Position numbers and translations under genes: made by a program. Positions 11,712 through 20,139 of a stretch of 21,674 nt of DNA are shown here, piece after piece. Each line of letters opens with the position of its first letter. Positions within the stretch are counted from its first letter, which is position 1. Where the stretch lies: the NCBI GenBank assembly GCA_050873965.1, contig JBNMJS010000024.1:1-21674 (forward strand), in the 5' to 3' direction. The notes beneath the pieces were generated by a model. It did not search any database. It worked only from the letters and a program-made list of their open reading frames with translations, and was not told where the DNA came from. This DNA is from UBA2883 sp050873965. Lineage in GTDB: Bacteria; Cyanobacteriota; Vampirovibrionia; Gastranaerophilales; Gastranaerophilaceae.

Positions 11712-14360
11712 ATGGCAGAAAAACGAGTTTGGCTTTTTAAAGAAGGTAACGCTGACATGCGTAATCTTTTAGGTGGTAAAGGTGCTAACTTAGCTGAAAT
11801 GACTAATTTAGGTTTACCAGTACCTCCAGGGCTAACAATTACTACAGAAACTTGTATGCAATACATTAATAATGGCAATAAAATGCCAGAAGGTCTAATG
11901 GACGAAGTAAAAAATGCTCTTCATACAGTTGAAGAACAAGCTGGTAAAAAGTTCGGTGACAAAGTTAACCCACTTTTAGTTTCAGTTCGTTCAGGTGCTA
12001 GAGTATCAATGCCAGGTATGATGGAAACTATTCTTAACCTTGGTTTGAATGATGAAACTGTTGAAGCAATGATTAAATTAACTAATAATCCTCGTTTTTG
12101 CTACGATTCATATAGAAGATTCTTAACAATGTTCGGTTCTGTTGCTTGGGAAATGGACAGACAAAAATACTTCGAATCAGAAGTTGAAAAAGTTAAAGCA
12201 AGAGAAGGTGTTAAATCTGATACAGAAATCTCTGCTGATGGTTGGAAATCATTAATTCCAATTTACAAAAATGTAATCAAAGAAGTTACAGGAAAAGAAT
12301 TCCCACAAGATCCATTCGTTCAATTGCAAGAAGCAATCGAAGCTGTATTCCGTTCTTGGAATATTCCTCGTGCTGTTGCTTATAGAAATATGAACAAAAT
12401 CGATCACAACTTCGGTACTGCTGTTAACGTTCAAACAATGGTATTTGGTAATATGGGTGATGATTGTGCAACAGGTGCATCATTTACTCGTAACCCTGCA
12501 ACTGGTGAAAACAAATTCTATGGTGAATATTTAACAAATGCTCAAGGTGAAGACGTTGTTGCTGGTATCAGAACACCAAAACCTATCGCAGAACTTGAAA
12601 CAGAAATGCCTGATCTATATAAACAATATGTTGATATTGCTAAGAAATTAGAATTAGGTTACAAAGATGTTCAAGATATGGAATTCACAATTGAACGTGG
12701 TAAATTATGGATTCTTCAAACACGTAACGGTAAAAGAACTGCAGCGGCTGCTGTTAGAATTGCTGTTGAAATGTGTGAAGAAGGTATCATCACAAAAGAA
12801 CGTGCTATTCAATTAGTTGATCCATATTCAGTTAACCAAATCTTACTTCCTTGTTTTGATGCAAAAGCAATGGAAGAATCACGCAAGGTTGCACACGGTG
12901 TAAACGCATCTCCTGGTGCTGCTGTTGGTAAAATTGTATTTGATACAGAAGAAGCAGCAAAAAGAGGTGAAGCTGGTGAAAAAGTTATCCTTGTTCGTGT
13001 AGAAACTTGTCCTGATGATATTCATGGTATGGCAGTATCTCAAGGTGTTTTAACACTTAGAGGTGGTGCTACATCTCACGCAGCAGTTGTTGCTAAAGGT
13101 ATGAGTAAACCTTGTGTATCTGGTTGTGAAGATATGAAAATCGACTTGGCTAACGAAACATTAACTGGTGCTGACGGTACTGTTTACCACAAAGACGACA
13201 TCATTTCTCTTGATGGTGGTAAAGGTCTTGTTATGGAAGGTGCTGTAAAACTTGTTGATGCACAAATCGATGACAATTGGAATAAATTCTTCTCTTGGGT
13301 TGATGAAATCAGAACAATGGAAGTTGAAGCAAATGCTGATACACCTAAAGATATTGCAAACGCACTTAAATTTGGTGCTGAAGGTGTTGGTCTTTGCCGT
13401 ACAGAACACATGTTCATGGATCCAGACAGACTTCCTTGGGTCCAAAAAATGATTATCGCTGGTACTCCAGAAGCAAGACGTGAAGCATTAGACAAATTAT
13501 TACCAATGCAATATGATGATTTCTATGCAATGTTCAAAGCATTAGGTAGCGAACATCACATGACAATCAGACTTCTTGACCCACCTTTACATGAATTCTT
13601 GCCAGATAAAGAAACTTTAATTGCGGAAGTTGCAACATTAAAGGCTCAAGGTAAAGATGCTTCTGAAAAAGAATCTATGTTACACGTAGTAGAAGGTTTA
13701 TCAGAATCTAACCCAATGATGGGCTTAAGAGGTTGCCGTTTAGGTTTAACTTATCCTGAAATCAACGAAATGCAAGTAAGAGCAATCTTCGAAGCATGTT
13801 GTGATTTAAAGAAAGAAGGATTAGATGTTAAACCTTGGGTAATGATTCCTTTAATCGGTCACGTTAACGAGTTAAAAGTTGCTAAAGAAATTCTTGAAAA
13901 AGTTGCTGAACTTGTTATGGCTGAAAAGGGTATCAAAGTTGATTACAAATTTGGTACAATGATTGAAATTCCTCGTGCAGCATTAACTGCTGATGAAGTT
14001 GCTGAATACGCAGAATTCTTCTCATTTGGTACTAATGACTTAACTCAAATGACATTCGGTTATTCAAGAGATGATGCTGAAGGTAAATTCTTAAACAGAT
14101 ATGTTGAACAAAAAATCTTACCTTCAAACCCATTTGAAACACTTGATGTTAAAGGTGTTGGACAACTTGTTGAAATGTCTATGGTTAAGGGTAAATCAGT
14201 TAATCCTAACCTAGTTGGTGGTGTTTGTGGTGAACACGGTGGTGATCCTGATTCAGTTAAATTCTGTCACAGAATTGGTTTGAACTATGTATCTTGTTCT
14301 CCATTCAGAATTCCACAAGCAAAACTTGCTGCAGCTCAAGCAGTTGTTGAAAGTAAATAG
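11712..14360 (+). CDS. ppdK: Pyruvate, phosphate dikinase
   Basis: This 882-residue enzyme interconverts pyruvate, ATP and phosphate with phosphoenolpyruvate, AMP and diphosphate. In fermenting anaerobes it often works in the glycolytic direction in place of pyruvate kinase. The nucleotide-binding domain starts with LLGGKGANLAEM at 19-30. The phosphohistidine is H456 in LRGGATSHAAVVAKGM, and the Thr before that His (T454) is where plant-type regulation occurs. The C-terminal TIM-barrel PEP/pyruvate domain includes EGVGLCRTEHMF, LLDPPLHEF, FSFGTNDLTQMTFG and the catalytic Cys in VCGEHGGDP at about 838-846. Length fits the bacterial enzyme exactly. AAGGAG lies before the ATG. It is monocistronic, with its own promoter and terminator. 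Codon use is strong and regular, as in a highly expressed gene. Confidence 0.98.
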   Translation: MAEKRVWLFKEGNADMRNLLGGKGANLAEMTNLGLPVPPGLTITTETCMQYINNGNKMPEGLMDEVKNALHTVEEQAGKKFGDKVNPLLVSVRSGARVSMPGMMETILNLGLNDETVEAMIKLTNNPRFCYDSYRRFLTMFGSVAWEMDRQKYFESEVEKVKAREGVKSDTEISADGWKSLIPIYKNVIKEVTGKEFPQDPFVQLQEAIEAVFRSWNIPRAVAYRNMNKIDHNFGTAVNVQTMVFGNMGDDCATGASFTRNPATGENKFYGEYLTNAQGEDVVAGIRTPKPIAELETEMPDLYKQYVDIAKKLELGYKDVQDMEFTIERGKLWILQTRNGKRTAAAAVRIAVEMCEEGIITKERAIQLVDPYSVNQILLPCFDAKAMEESRKVAHGVNASPGAAVGKIVFDTEEAAKRGEAGEKVILVRVETCPDDIHGMAVSQGVLTLRGGATSHAAVVAKGMSKPCVSGCEDMKIDLANETLTGADGTVYHKDDIISLDGGKGLVMEGAVKLVDAQIDDNWNKFFSWVDEIRTMEVEANADTPKDIANALKFGAEGVGLCRTEHMFMDPDRLPWVQKMIIAGTPEARREALDKLLPMQYDDFYAMFKALGSEHHMTIRLLDPPLHEFLPDKETLIAEVATLKAQGKDASEKESMLHVVEGLSESNPMMGLRGCRLGLTYPEINEMQVRAIFEACCDLKKEGLDVKPWVMIPLIGHVNELKVAKEILEKVAELVMAEKGIKVDYKFGTMIEIPRAALTADEVAEYAEFFSFGTNDLTQMTFGYSRDDAEGKFLNRYVEQKILPSNPFETLDVKGVGQLVEMSMVKGKSVNPNLVGGVCGEHGGDPDSVKFCHRIGLNYVSCSPFRIPQAKLAAAQAVVESK

Positions 14361-14386
14361 TTTAAGATATTATTCTTAATATAAAG

Positions 14387-14420
14387 GAAGGGTTTGTTAA
14401 TTTTACAAATCCTTCTTTTT
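14387..14420 (+). terminator. Terminator between ppdK and the convergent DHH gene
   Basis: GAAGGGTTTGT (14387-14397) pairs with ACAAATCCTTC (14405-14415), with one G-U pair and a 7-nt loop, followed by TTTTT. The stem ends just before the stop codon of the convergent minus-strand gene. Confidence 0.8.
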
Positions 14421-15597
14421 ATTCTAATATTTCTGATGCTTTGACAAATGCTCTGATAAAGTTTTTTGTATCTTTTTCATCAATAGAATTGATACAACCT
14501 CCGGCTCTATCAGCGTGTCCACCTGCTGTTATGTCAGCATTCATTTCTTTTGCTCGCTCTATCAATTTAATTGCAGAATTGCTTCTTGAATGAATACTCA
14601 TTCGATATTCATTTGCATCTGAGGACTTCCTATAAAATGCTATAACTGTGTCAACATTCTTCAATTTTTCTTTTTGTTTATCGTTCAAATGCTCAATATT
14701 AAAATCGTTGGTTGATACTTTTACTCTCAATTCTTTCAAAATTTCTGATGTTGCGGCTGTGTCCATTCCAACTTTTTTCCATAATTTGTCGTTAGCTGGA
14801 ATTGCTACATAAGCCAACTTCCCATTCTTGCTTACATGAATATTTTCAAACAAATGTTTTCTCAATATTTTTTCATCATTAGTTAGTCTTGATAATGGAT
14901 CTAAATGTTTATAAATATCAGTTTTCTCTCTCTTTGATAGTGAATTCTCTAACTTTTCAAAAACTTCCAAAGAGTTTTTGTCATTCAGCAATTTATCAGT
15001 TTTTATAACAGTATATTTCCCCTTATTATTTGTGATTTTTAATAATTCTGATTTTTTATAATCACTTACCATTCCACAAAAAAGGCTCTTGGTATCTTTT
15101 TTGTTTAACTTTTCGCCCAATCCTTCAAAAAATCTTGTCAAAACTCCACAACAAGATTTTGCACTATCATCTATATAAAATTTACCTTTAAGTCTGTTAT
15201 CCCCACTTTTGTGATGGTCATATCCTATTATATTGTTTGCCTTTGTCTTTTCATAAACTGTTGAATAAATTTGTGGCAATCTTTCTTTCGCATTAAAATC
15301 TAATATAACGCTTTTGTTTGCTGGTTTATGATTTTGTTTGATATTATAGTCTTTGGGGTTGAAATACAAGTCCTTTGTTTCTTTTTCTGCAACACAAATA
15401 TTTACTTCTTTTCCCTTTGAAATTAACCAATTACTAAAAACTTTTGCTGAATTAATTGTATCTTCGTCTGCTGAAGTATGACAATAAATATCAACTGTAT
15501 TAACTTTTGGATTTAAAAGTTCTTGTTTCGTTTTGTTGATAACTGTTTTGGGGATAGGTTTTGCACGAAAAGAAATGTTTGAATTCATGTAGTCCAT
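14419..15597 (-). CDS. DHH-family phosphoesterase with N-terminal ISFRAK motif
   Basis: This 392-residue protein has both domains of the DHH/DHHA1 superfamily (NrnA/GdpP type), which hydrolyse short oligonucleotides, pAp or cyclic dinucleotides. The metal ligands visible are H40 and D44-x-D46 in CHTSADEDT, D100 in VILDFN, DHH at 127-129, and D179 in GMVSDY. The DHHA1 substrate-binding GGH is at 359-361 in GGHADRAGG. It carries about 30 extra N-terminal residues that include ISFRAKPIP (8-16) and lack a Sec signal. The middle is Lys-rich and longer than in NrnA. The start is uncertain, since ATG at 15597 and at 15588 both lack a strong ribosome binding site. The exact substrate cannot be told. 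It converges with ppdK and diverges from the gene at 15792. Confidence 0.85.
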   Translation of the reverse strand: MDYMNSNISFRAKPIPKTVINKTKQELLNPKVNTVDIYCHTSADEDTINSAKVFSNWLISKGKEVNICVAEKETKDLYFNPKDYNIKQNHKPANKSVILDFNAKERLPQIYSTVYEKTKANNIIGYDHHKSGDNRLKGKFYIDDSAKSCCGVLTRFFEGLGEKLNKKDTKSLFCGMVSDYKKSELLKITNNKGKYTVIKTDKLLNDKNSLEVFEKLENSLSKREKTDIYKHLDPLSRLTNDEKILRKHLFENIHVSKNGKLAYVAIPANDKLWKKVGMDTAATSEILKELRVKVSTNDFNIEHLNDKQKEKLKNVDTVIAFYRKSSDANEYRMSIHSRSNSAIKLIERAKEMNADITAGGHADRAGGCINSIDEKDTKNFIRAFVKASEILE

Positions 15598-15791
15598 ATT
15601 ATTTTAATTCATGAAAAAATATTTTTTTGCTATTTATTTTTAATTTTGTATAAATTCTTAAACTCTTAAAATGTAGTTATATTTTGTTTTCTTATTTTCG
15701 TATTAATTTATGTAAAGAAGAATTATATAAAAAACGCAATTATATACTTATTATATAGTTTATATCTATATACAAACAAGGAGAATAATTT

Positions 15792-16415
15792 ATGGTCGCA
15801 AAAGCTGGAAGTACGCCTAAAAAATCTGGATATACGCCTGTTAAATTGGCATATAATCAAAATGGAAAAACTCATACAAGGCAAGTTATTGTACAAAATG
15901 GTATGAAACTTGTATTTGATGGCTCTAATAAAGCAGAACAAGGTAAATATACTGTTGGTAATGATGGAACTGTTCGTAATGAAAAAGGTGATGTTATCGG
16001 AACTATTAATACAACAGTTGACCAAGTTGCTGCTCTAGAGGGTATGTCTAGAGGTGTTGCAGAAGAAGGAACAGATTCGCATACATTTATATTGTCTGAT
16101 GGCGATATTAATGCAGCGATGACAAGTGAAGGTAGAATGAAGAGTTCTAGAAATATTAATATGCGTTCAAATGCATTAGGTGCTTCTAAAAAGACTCATT
16201 ATTCAGATAATCATCCAGATACTCAAGCTAGTCCTATGAGTGGTGCTTATACTACCAGAATGACTACAGATGATAGACAATCTTCATCATCGGTTACTGT
16301 TTCGTCAAATAGAACTGAGTCTGAAGGTAAAAAGAATCAACAAAGAGTATGGCAACATAAACATCCAATTTTGAATTGGTTTAATGAAAATTTAGGTACA
16401 AGTTTTGGACCATAG
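15792..16415 (+). CDS. Hydrophilic protein of unknown function (207 aa)
   Basis: AAGGAG followed by a 9-nt spacer precedes the ATG, and a near-perfect terminator follows, so the gene is well supported. The protein starts MVAKAGSTPKKSGYTPVKL. Residues 20-75 form a likely beta-rich segment (TRQVIVQNGMKLVFDG, GKYTVGNDGTVRNEKGDVIG). From about 110 to 185 it is low-complexity and rich in Ser, Thr, Asn and Arg. The end, HPILNWFNENLGTSFGP, looks like a short amphipathic tail. There is no signal peptide, membrane helix or cysteine. The family is not recognised. An acid-poor, Ser-rich middle with structured ends could suit a secreted or structural protein, but nothing proves it. Confidence 0.7.
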   Translation: MVAKAGSTPKKSGYTPVKLAYNQNGKTHTRQVIVQNGMKLVFDGSNKAEQGKYTVGNDGTVRNEKGDVIGTINTTVDQVAALEGMSRGVAEEGTDSHTFILSDGDINAAMTSEGRMKSSRNINMRSNALGASKKTHYSDNHPDTQASPMSGAYTTRMTTDDRQSSSSVTVSSNRTESEGKKNQQRVWQHKHPILNWFNENLGTSFGP

Positions 16416-16438
16416 ATAATAATTGTTAAATAATTTAA

Positions 16439-16474
16439 AAGCCTAATTTATCATTTGATAAGTTAGGCTTTTTT
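16439..16474 (+). terminator. Strong rho-independent terminator
   Basis: AAGCCTAATTTATC (16439-16452) pairs with GATAAGTTAGGCTT (16457-16470) over 14 bp with one G-U pair and an ATTT loop, followed by TTTT. It serves the 207-residue gene. The reverse complement is preceded by A residues, so it may also stop the convergent 893-residue gene. Confidence 0.9.
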
Positions 16475-16486
16475 ATGAAATAAATA

Positions 16487-19168
16487 TTATAAATGTTCTC
16501 CACAGGTGTCAAATACATATTTAACATTAATATCATTTGTTTTTGAATAAATATAATTGTCTTGTGGTGTTACAGGTCTTGTGTACATTCTAATATCGCC
16601 ACCAGCACCCATAATTTTTATCTCAGCATCATAGCCTGAGCCAGGTACCGTTTTTATGCCTTGACCACCTTTATTACCTGTTCTTGTTTGTGCTGCTGAA
16701 TAGAATTTGTTTAAATAATTATCAAACAAGTCTAAGTTTCCGTGAACTGCATTCAATAAGCCTGCTTTTGCATTATGTGTGATAACAACTTTTTGTGGAA
16801 TTTTATCTTTATCCATTATGATTTCTTCATCATTATCATAATTCCAAGAGTTTATTTTGTCGTGAAGTTCTGTTGCTGTTTGCATAAATTCTTTATTATC
16901 TAGTTTTGATGATTTTTTAAGAACAGTTGTATATTTATCTTTGAAAACTTTTGGTATATCTTCATAGCATTCTAAAATTTTGCTAGCATCTTCATAGTTT
17001 CCATTATCACCAAAGATGAATTTGTCTTCAATTAAAGAGTTTAGTTCGTCTTCGCCTTCTTGTTCCATTTGGGCATATTTTGAAAAATATTTAGCTTCTA
17101 TTTTTGTTTCTTTATTTGCTTTTTCATAATCAATTTCACCATTAGGTTGTTTGTATTGTTGTAATTGTGCTGTTACAAATTCCTCTTCTGGCTGAGTATT
17201 ATTGTCTGTGATAATACTATTCAAATATTTGTCGTGCAAATTGATTAAAACAGAGGCTTTGTCTTCATCTACAAAATCATCTTCTGTTGATTTTTCAATA
17301 ATATCATTGATTGTATTAAAATAGCCTAAGTCGCTATTTTCACCATCACTAATACTACTTAAGCAACGTTGTTTAAGTTCGTTATCTCTAATTGTGCCTA
17401 CTCGATATTTGAATTTTGATAGTTTATCATTTTCAATTTTTTCAGGGGCTTCCATTGATAAATTATCTTCTATCAATTCTTTGACATCATTATTAGTTAC
17501 AACTTTTGGTTGCATTTGTTCTTTTAATATGATTTTTTCATAGATTAAATCATACGATGTTTGCATATCTTTCTTTAAATTGTCAACTCTTTCAGGTGTC
17601 CAATATAATGAGAAAAATGCTTTTGTATATTTATCTTCTAATTTCTCTAATGATTTTCCGATGGCTTCTTTATTAAATTGTTTTTTGAACTCTTTAAAGT
17701 CATCAGAATATTTCGCATTTTCATCATCACCTTTAAATCTAGTCCAATATGTTCTATTGATTACATTTTTAACATCTTTATTTGCATATCCTATTTTATC
17801 AAGTTTTTCTAATGGATTTGGCGAATATTCTTTATCTTTATTTTTTTGATATAAATTGTATAAATAAGAATTTACAAGTTTATTTGTACTGTAATTGCTT
17901 GTTTCAGGGTTCATACGTTTGTTTTTAATCAATCGTACAGGTATCCAATTCTTACTTGTTAATTCGTGGTAATCATTCCATACGTGACTTGTTCTGATTG
18001 AACGTTTATTGGCGATTTGTTTAATTTCATCTTCTGTATATTCTGGCATGTTTTCGTATGCAGATTTCAAGTCCTCACTTTGTTTTAATAATGATAATGT
18101 TTCTTTTGACGGTGTCGAAAATTCATAGCCAGCATTTTTCATACATTGCCATGTTGTAGCAGGGCTATTTTTAAATTCTATATACATTCCATTAGGTGTT
18201 TGTAAATTTTTATGTAATTTTTTTAATGTTGTAATTATTACATTATCAAAATCTTCCTGTGCAAGTCTATTTGATAATACACGTGGGCCTGCATTTTTTT
18301 GATATTCAGGTTTCTTATCAGGATATTTTAATTCCGGATACAATTCTTTTACGTCATCTAATGTTTTGCAATCATCTAGTAAAGAGTAATAATTTGTATA
18401 AACATTTTTTAAGTCAAAATTACCCTTATTTACAGCATCTTTCATATTGTCTTTTAATGCATCTGGAAAATCTTCATTGTTATCTATTCCATCAAAGATT
18501 GGTTTTGTTTGTTCTTCTAATGGAGAAAATAACATAGATGTTTTAAAATCTTTTTTTCTTGTTTGAACATTGTTTTTTTCTACGTAATTTTGGATTTCTA
18601 AGCGTTTTGCTCTTTTTGTTTCACGTAATGCCTTTTCATAATTTGTTGGATTCGATTTTGTACGTGCTGTTAGTTTGACCTCGCCTCTTGCATTAAACAT
18701 TGAATCAAATTTTTTTAAATTGAATGTTTCTGTATCTTCATCTAAACTTCCTCTTATTGCATCAGTATATTTTGCTGGAAGTTTTCCATCGTACAATATA
18801 GTTTCTTTTGTAATTAATAATGCTTTTTTATTAATTGTTATTTCTGGATTATCGTTTTCAAAAGTACAAGCTAAAATTATATCTGCTGTTCTTTTGTTTG
18901 ATAAGTTAAGCGTGCCGAGTTCATTAACAGCATCTTTTAATGAAATCTTATCAGAATTTGATGTTTCACTTAATGTTTTTTCTAAACGTTCTAATTCGCT
19001 TAATTCTTTATTTTCTTCGTGTTTTTTAATTAATGCTTTTCCATAAGAATCAGGAATATTACTTGTTTGACGTTCGTGATAGTCAATAATATTTGCATCA
19101 ATTTTGTCTGTTCGTTTGCCTGTAAAATGTGGTTGTTGGATTAATAAATTATTTTTAATTGATATCAT
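16487..19168 (-). CDS. Large hydrophilic protein of unknown function with HFTGK motif (893 aa)
   Basis: The second largest gene in the window encodes 893 residues without signal peptide, membrane helix or recognised domain. Residues 13-18 read PHFTGK, matching the F-x-G-K pattern of other proteins here. The bulk is charged and predicted helical (many Lys, Glu, Asp, Asn), with modules such as DDVKELYPELKYPDKKPEY near 280-300 and a W-rich segment (HVWNDYHELTSKNWIPVRL, about 392-410). The last 75 residues differ: they are Gly-rich with short strands (NKGGQGIKTVPGSGYDAEI, GAGGDIRMYTRP, KYVFDTCGEHL) and look like a separate compact domain. That domain layout, a long helical body and a small C-terminal domain, is seen in toxins and effectors, but no catalytic motif is proven. 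No ribosome binding site precedes the ATG. Confidence 0.75.
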   Translation of the reverse strand: MISIKNNLLIQQPHFTGKRTDKIDANIIDYHERQTSNIPDSYGKALIKKHEENKELSELERLEKTLSETSNSDKISLKDAVNELGTLNLSNKRTADIILACTFENDNPEITINKKALLITKETILYDGKLPAKYTDAIRGSLDEDTETFNLKKFDSMFNARGEVKLTARTKSNPTNYEKALRETKRAKRLEIQNYVEKNNVQTRKKDFKTSMLFSPLEEQTKPIFDGIDNNEDFPDALKDNMKDAVNKGNFDLKNVYTNYYSLLDDCKTLDDVKELYPELKYPDKKPEYQKNAGPRVLSNRLAQEDFDNVIITTLKKLHKNLQTPNGMYIEFKNSPATTWQCMKNAGYEFSTPSKETLSLLKQSEDLKSAYENMPEYTEDEIKQIANKRSIRTSHVWNDYHELTSKNWIPVRLIKNKRMNPETSNYSTNKLVNSYLYNLYQKNKDKEYSPNPLEKLDKIGYANKDVKNVINRTYWTRFKGDDENAKYSDDFKEFKKQFNKEAIGKSLEKLEDKYTKAFFSLYWTPERVDNLKKDMQTSYDLIYEKIILKEQMQPKVVTNNDVKELIEDNLSMEAPEKIENDKLSKFKYRVGTIRDNELKQRCLSSISDGENSDLGYFNTINDIIEKSTEDDFVDEDKASVLINLHDKYLNSIITDNNTQPEEEFVTAQLQQYKQPNGEIDYEKANKETKIEAKYFSKYAQMEQEGEDELNSLIEDKFIFGDNGNYEDASKILECYEDIPKVFKDKYTTVLKKSSKLDNKEFMQTATELHDKINSWNYDNDEEIIMDKDKIPQKVVITHNAKAGLLNAVHGNLDLFDNYLNKFYSAAQTRTGNKGGQGIKTVPGSGYDAEIKIMGAGGDIRMYTRPVTPQDNYIYSKTNDINVKYVFDTCGEHL

Positions 19169-19236
19169 AATACTTATTAAATGTTTAAAAGGTGAAAAAT
19201 TTGTTAGTATGTAAAGTTATATAAATTTTGAATTTA

Positions 19237-19245
19237 TGATATATT
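19237..19245 (+). promoter_or_regulatory. Extended -10 element directly before the GNAT gene
   Basis: TGATATATT fits the TGnTATAAT-type extended -10 element with one change. The predicted start is near 19252, immediately before the ATG at 19253, and no ribosome binding site is present. A leaderless mRNA is therefore likely. Confidence 0.45.
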
Positions 19246-19252
19246 CAATATT

Positions 19253-19696
19253 ATGAATATTTCTTTTAGAAAATTTGTAGAGTCTGATAAAAATGAAATC
19301 ATTTCAATGATGAATATATTTTATTCATCTGATGCAGTTTTTACGAATGGTAGTGTCGAAATTTTTAATGATGATTTTGAGACTTGTGTTAGTGATAGTC
19401 CATTTTTAGACGGATATGTATTCCTAATAGAAAATAAAATCGTTGGTTATGCAATGATTGCACATAGTTTTTCTACAGAATTTGGAAAACATTGTTTATG
19501 GTTGGAAGATTTGTATTTAAAAGAAAGTTATCGTGGTAAAAATGTTGTACCTAAGTTTGTTGAATATATAGAAAACAACAATTCTAATGTTATTTTAAGA
19601 TTAGAAGTTGAAGAAGAAAATTCTCACGCAGTTCATGTATATAAAAGATGTGGTTTCTCAAAATTACCGTATTTGGAGATGAAAAAGGAAATTTAG
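19253..19696 (+). CDS. GNAT-family N-acetyltransferase
   Basis: This 147-residue protein has the GNAT fold. Strand 1 is ISFRKFVESD, motif D/A includes YVFLIENKIVGYAMIA, and the acetyl-CoA binding motif A is WLEDLYLKESYRGKNVVPKFVEYIE (split here as LEDLYLKESYRGKN then VVPKF). The final ENSHAVHVYKRCGF is motif B. The usual R/Q-x-x-G-x-G/A loop reads YRGKNV here, so the second Gly is replaced by Asn-Val, a mild divergence. It transfers acetyl from acetyl-CoA to an amine of an unknown small molecule or protein. Its 3' end overlaps the convergent PPC gene by 4 nt. The ATG has no ribosome binding site and sits beside an extended -10 element. Confidence 0.88.
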   Translation: MNISFRKFVESDKNEIISMMNIFYSSDAVFTNGSVEIFNDDFETCVSDSPFLDGYVFLIENKIVGYAMIAHSFSTEFGKHCLWLEDLYLKESYRGKNVVPKFVEYIENNNSNVILRLEVEEENSHAVHVYKRCGFSKLPYLEMKKEI

Positions 19697-20127
19697 AATT
19701 TAAATAAGTTTAGTCCAGTTTCATCATCTAAACATCTATCAATTTTGCCGTCTAGTGCTGTTATAAAAATTTCACCAGTTAAACTTATTGTAGCACTAAT
19801 AAGATGACCACCAAATGTATTATAATCATCATTTGATGCTGTTACGTGACAATGTAGATATGTTTGATAATCTTTGATAGAAATGTTTCCTATTAAACTT
19901 GTCATTTCAATAGAACCACGAATAGTTTTTTCTTTATATTCTTTTTTTTCTGGATTGAAATAACCTAGTGTTAATGAACTTAATGCACCAATACCTTGTA
20001 TTGTTCCGGCTGTAATTTTATTTTCTTCACAAAATTCTTTTAATGAAGAAATGATTTCAGAGCCTTTAACTAGTCTAATTGCATATATATTATCAAATTT
20101 TTTATATTCGTATTGTTTTGTTGGCAT
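19693..20127 (-). CDS. PPC/DUF296-domain protein
   Basis: This 144-residue protein is a single PPC (plants and prokaryotes conserved, DUF296) domain. It begins with the strand YAIRLVKGSEIISSLKEFC, then the ITAGTIQGIGALSSLTLGYF glycine-containing core, then EMTSLIGNIS, LHCHVT and GGHL. H92, H94 and H108 are the conserved cluster thought to bind metal in bacterial members. Prokaryotic PPC proteins are stand-alone trimers of unclear function; some are called DNA-binding because of the plant AT-hook relatives, but no AT-hook is present here. It starts 12 nt after the stop of the small gene at 20140, so it is probably the second gene of that operon. Its ribosome binding site is weak. Confidence 0.88.
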   Translation of the reverse strand: MPTKQYEYKKFDNIYAIRLVKGSEIISSLKEFCEENKITAGTIQGIGALSSLTLGYFNPEKKEYKEKTIRGSIEMTSLIGNISIKDYQTYLHCHVTASNDDYNTFGGHLISATISLTGEIFITALDGKIDRCLDDETGLNLFKF

Positions 20128-20139
20128 AATTAGTTAATT

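Noticed and set aside
13161..13495. Minus-strand frames inside ppdK
   Set aside because: They are shadows of a highly conserved enzyme gene with regular codon use.
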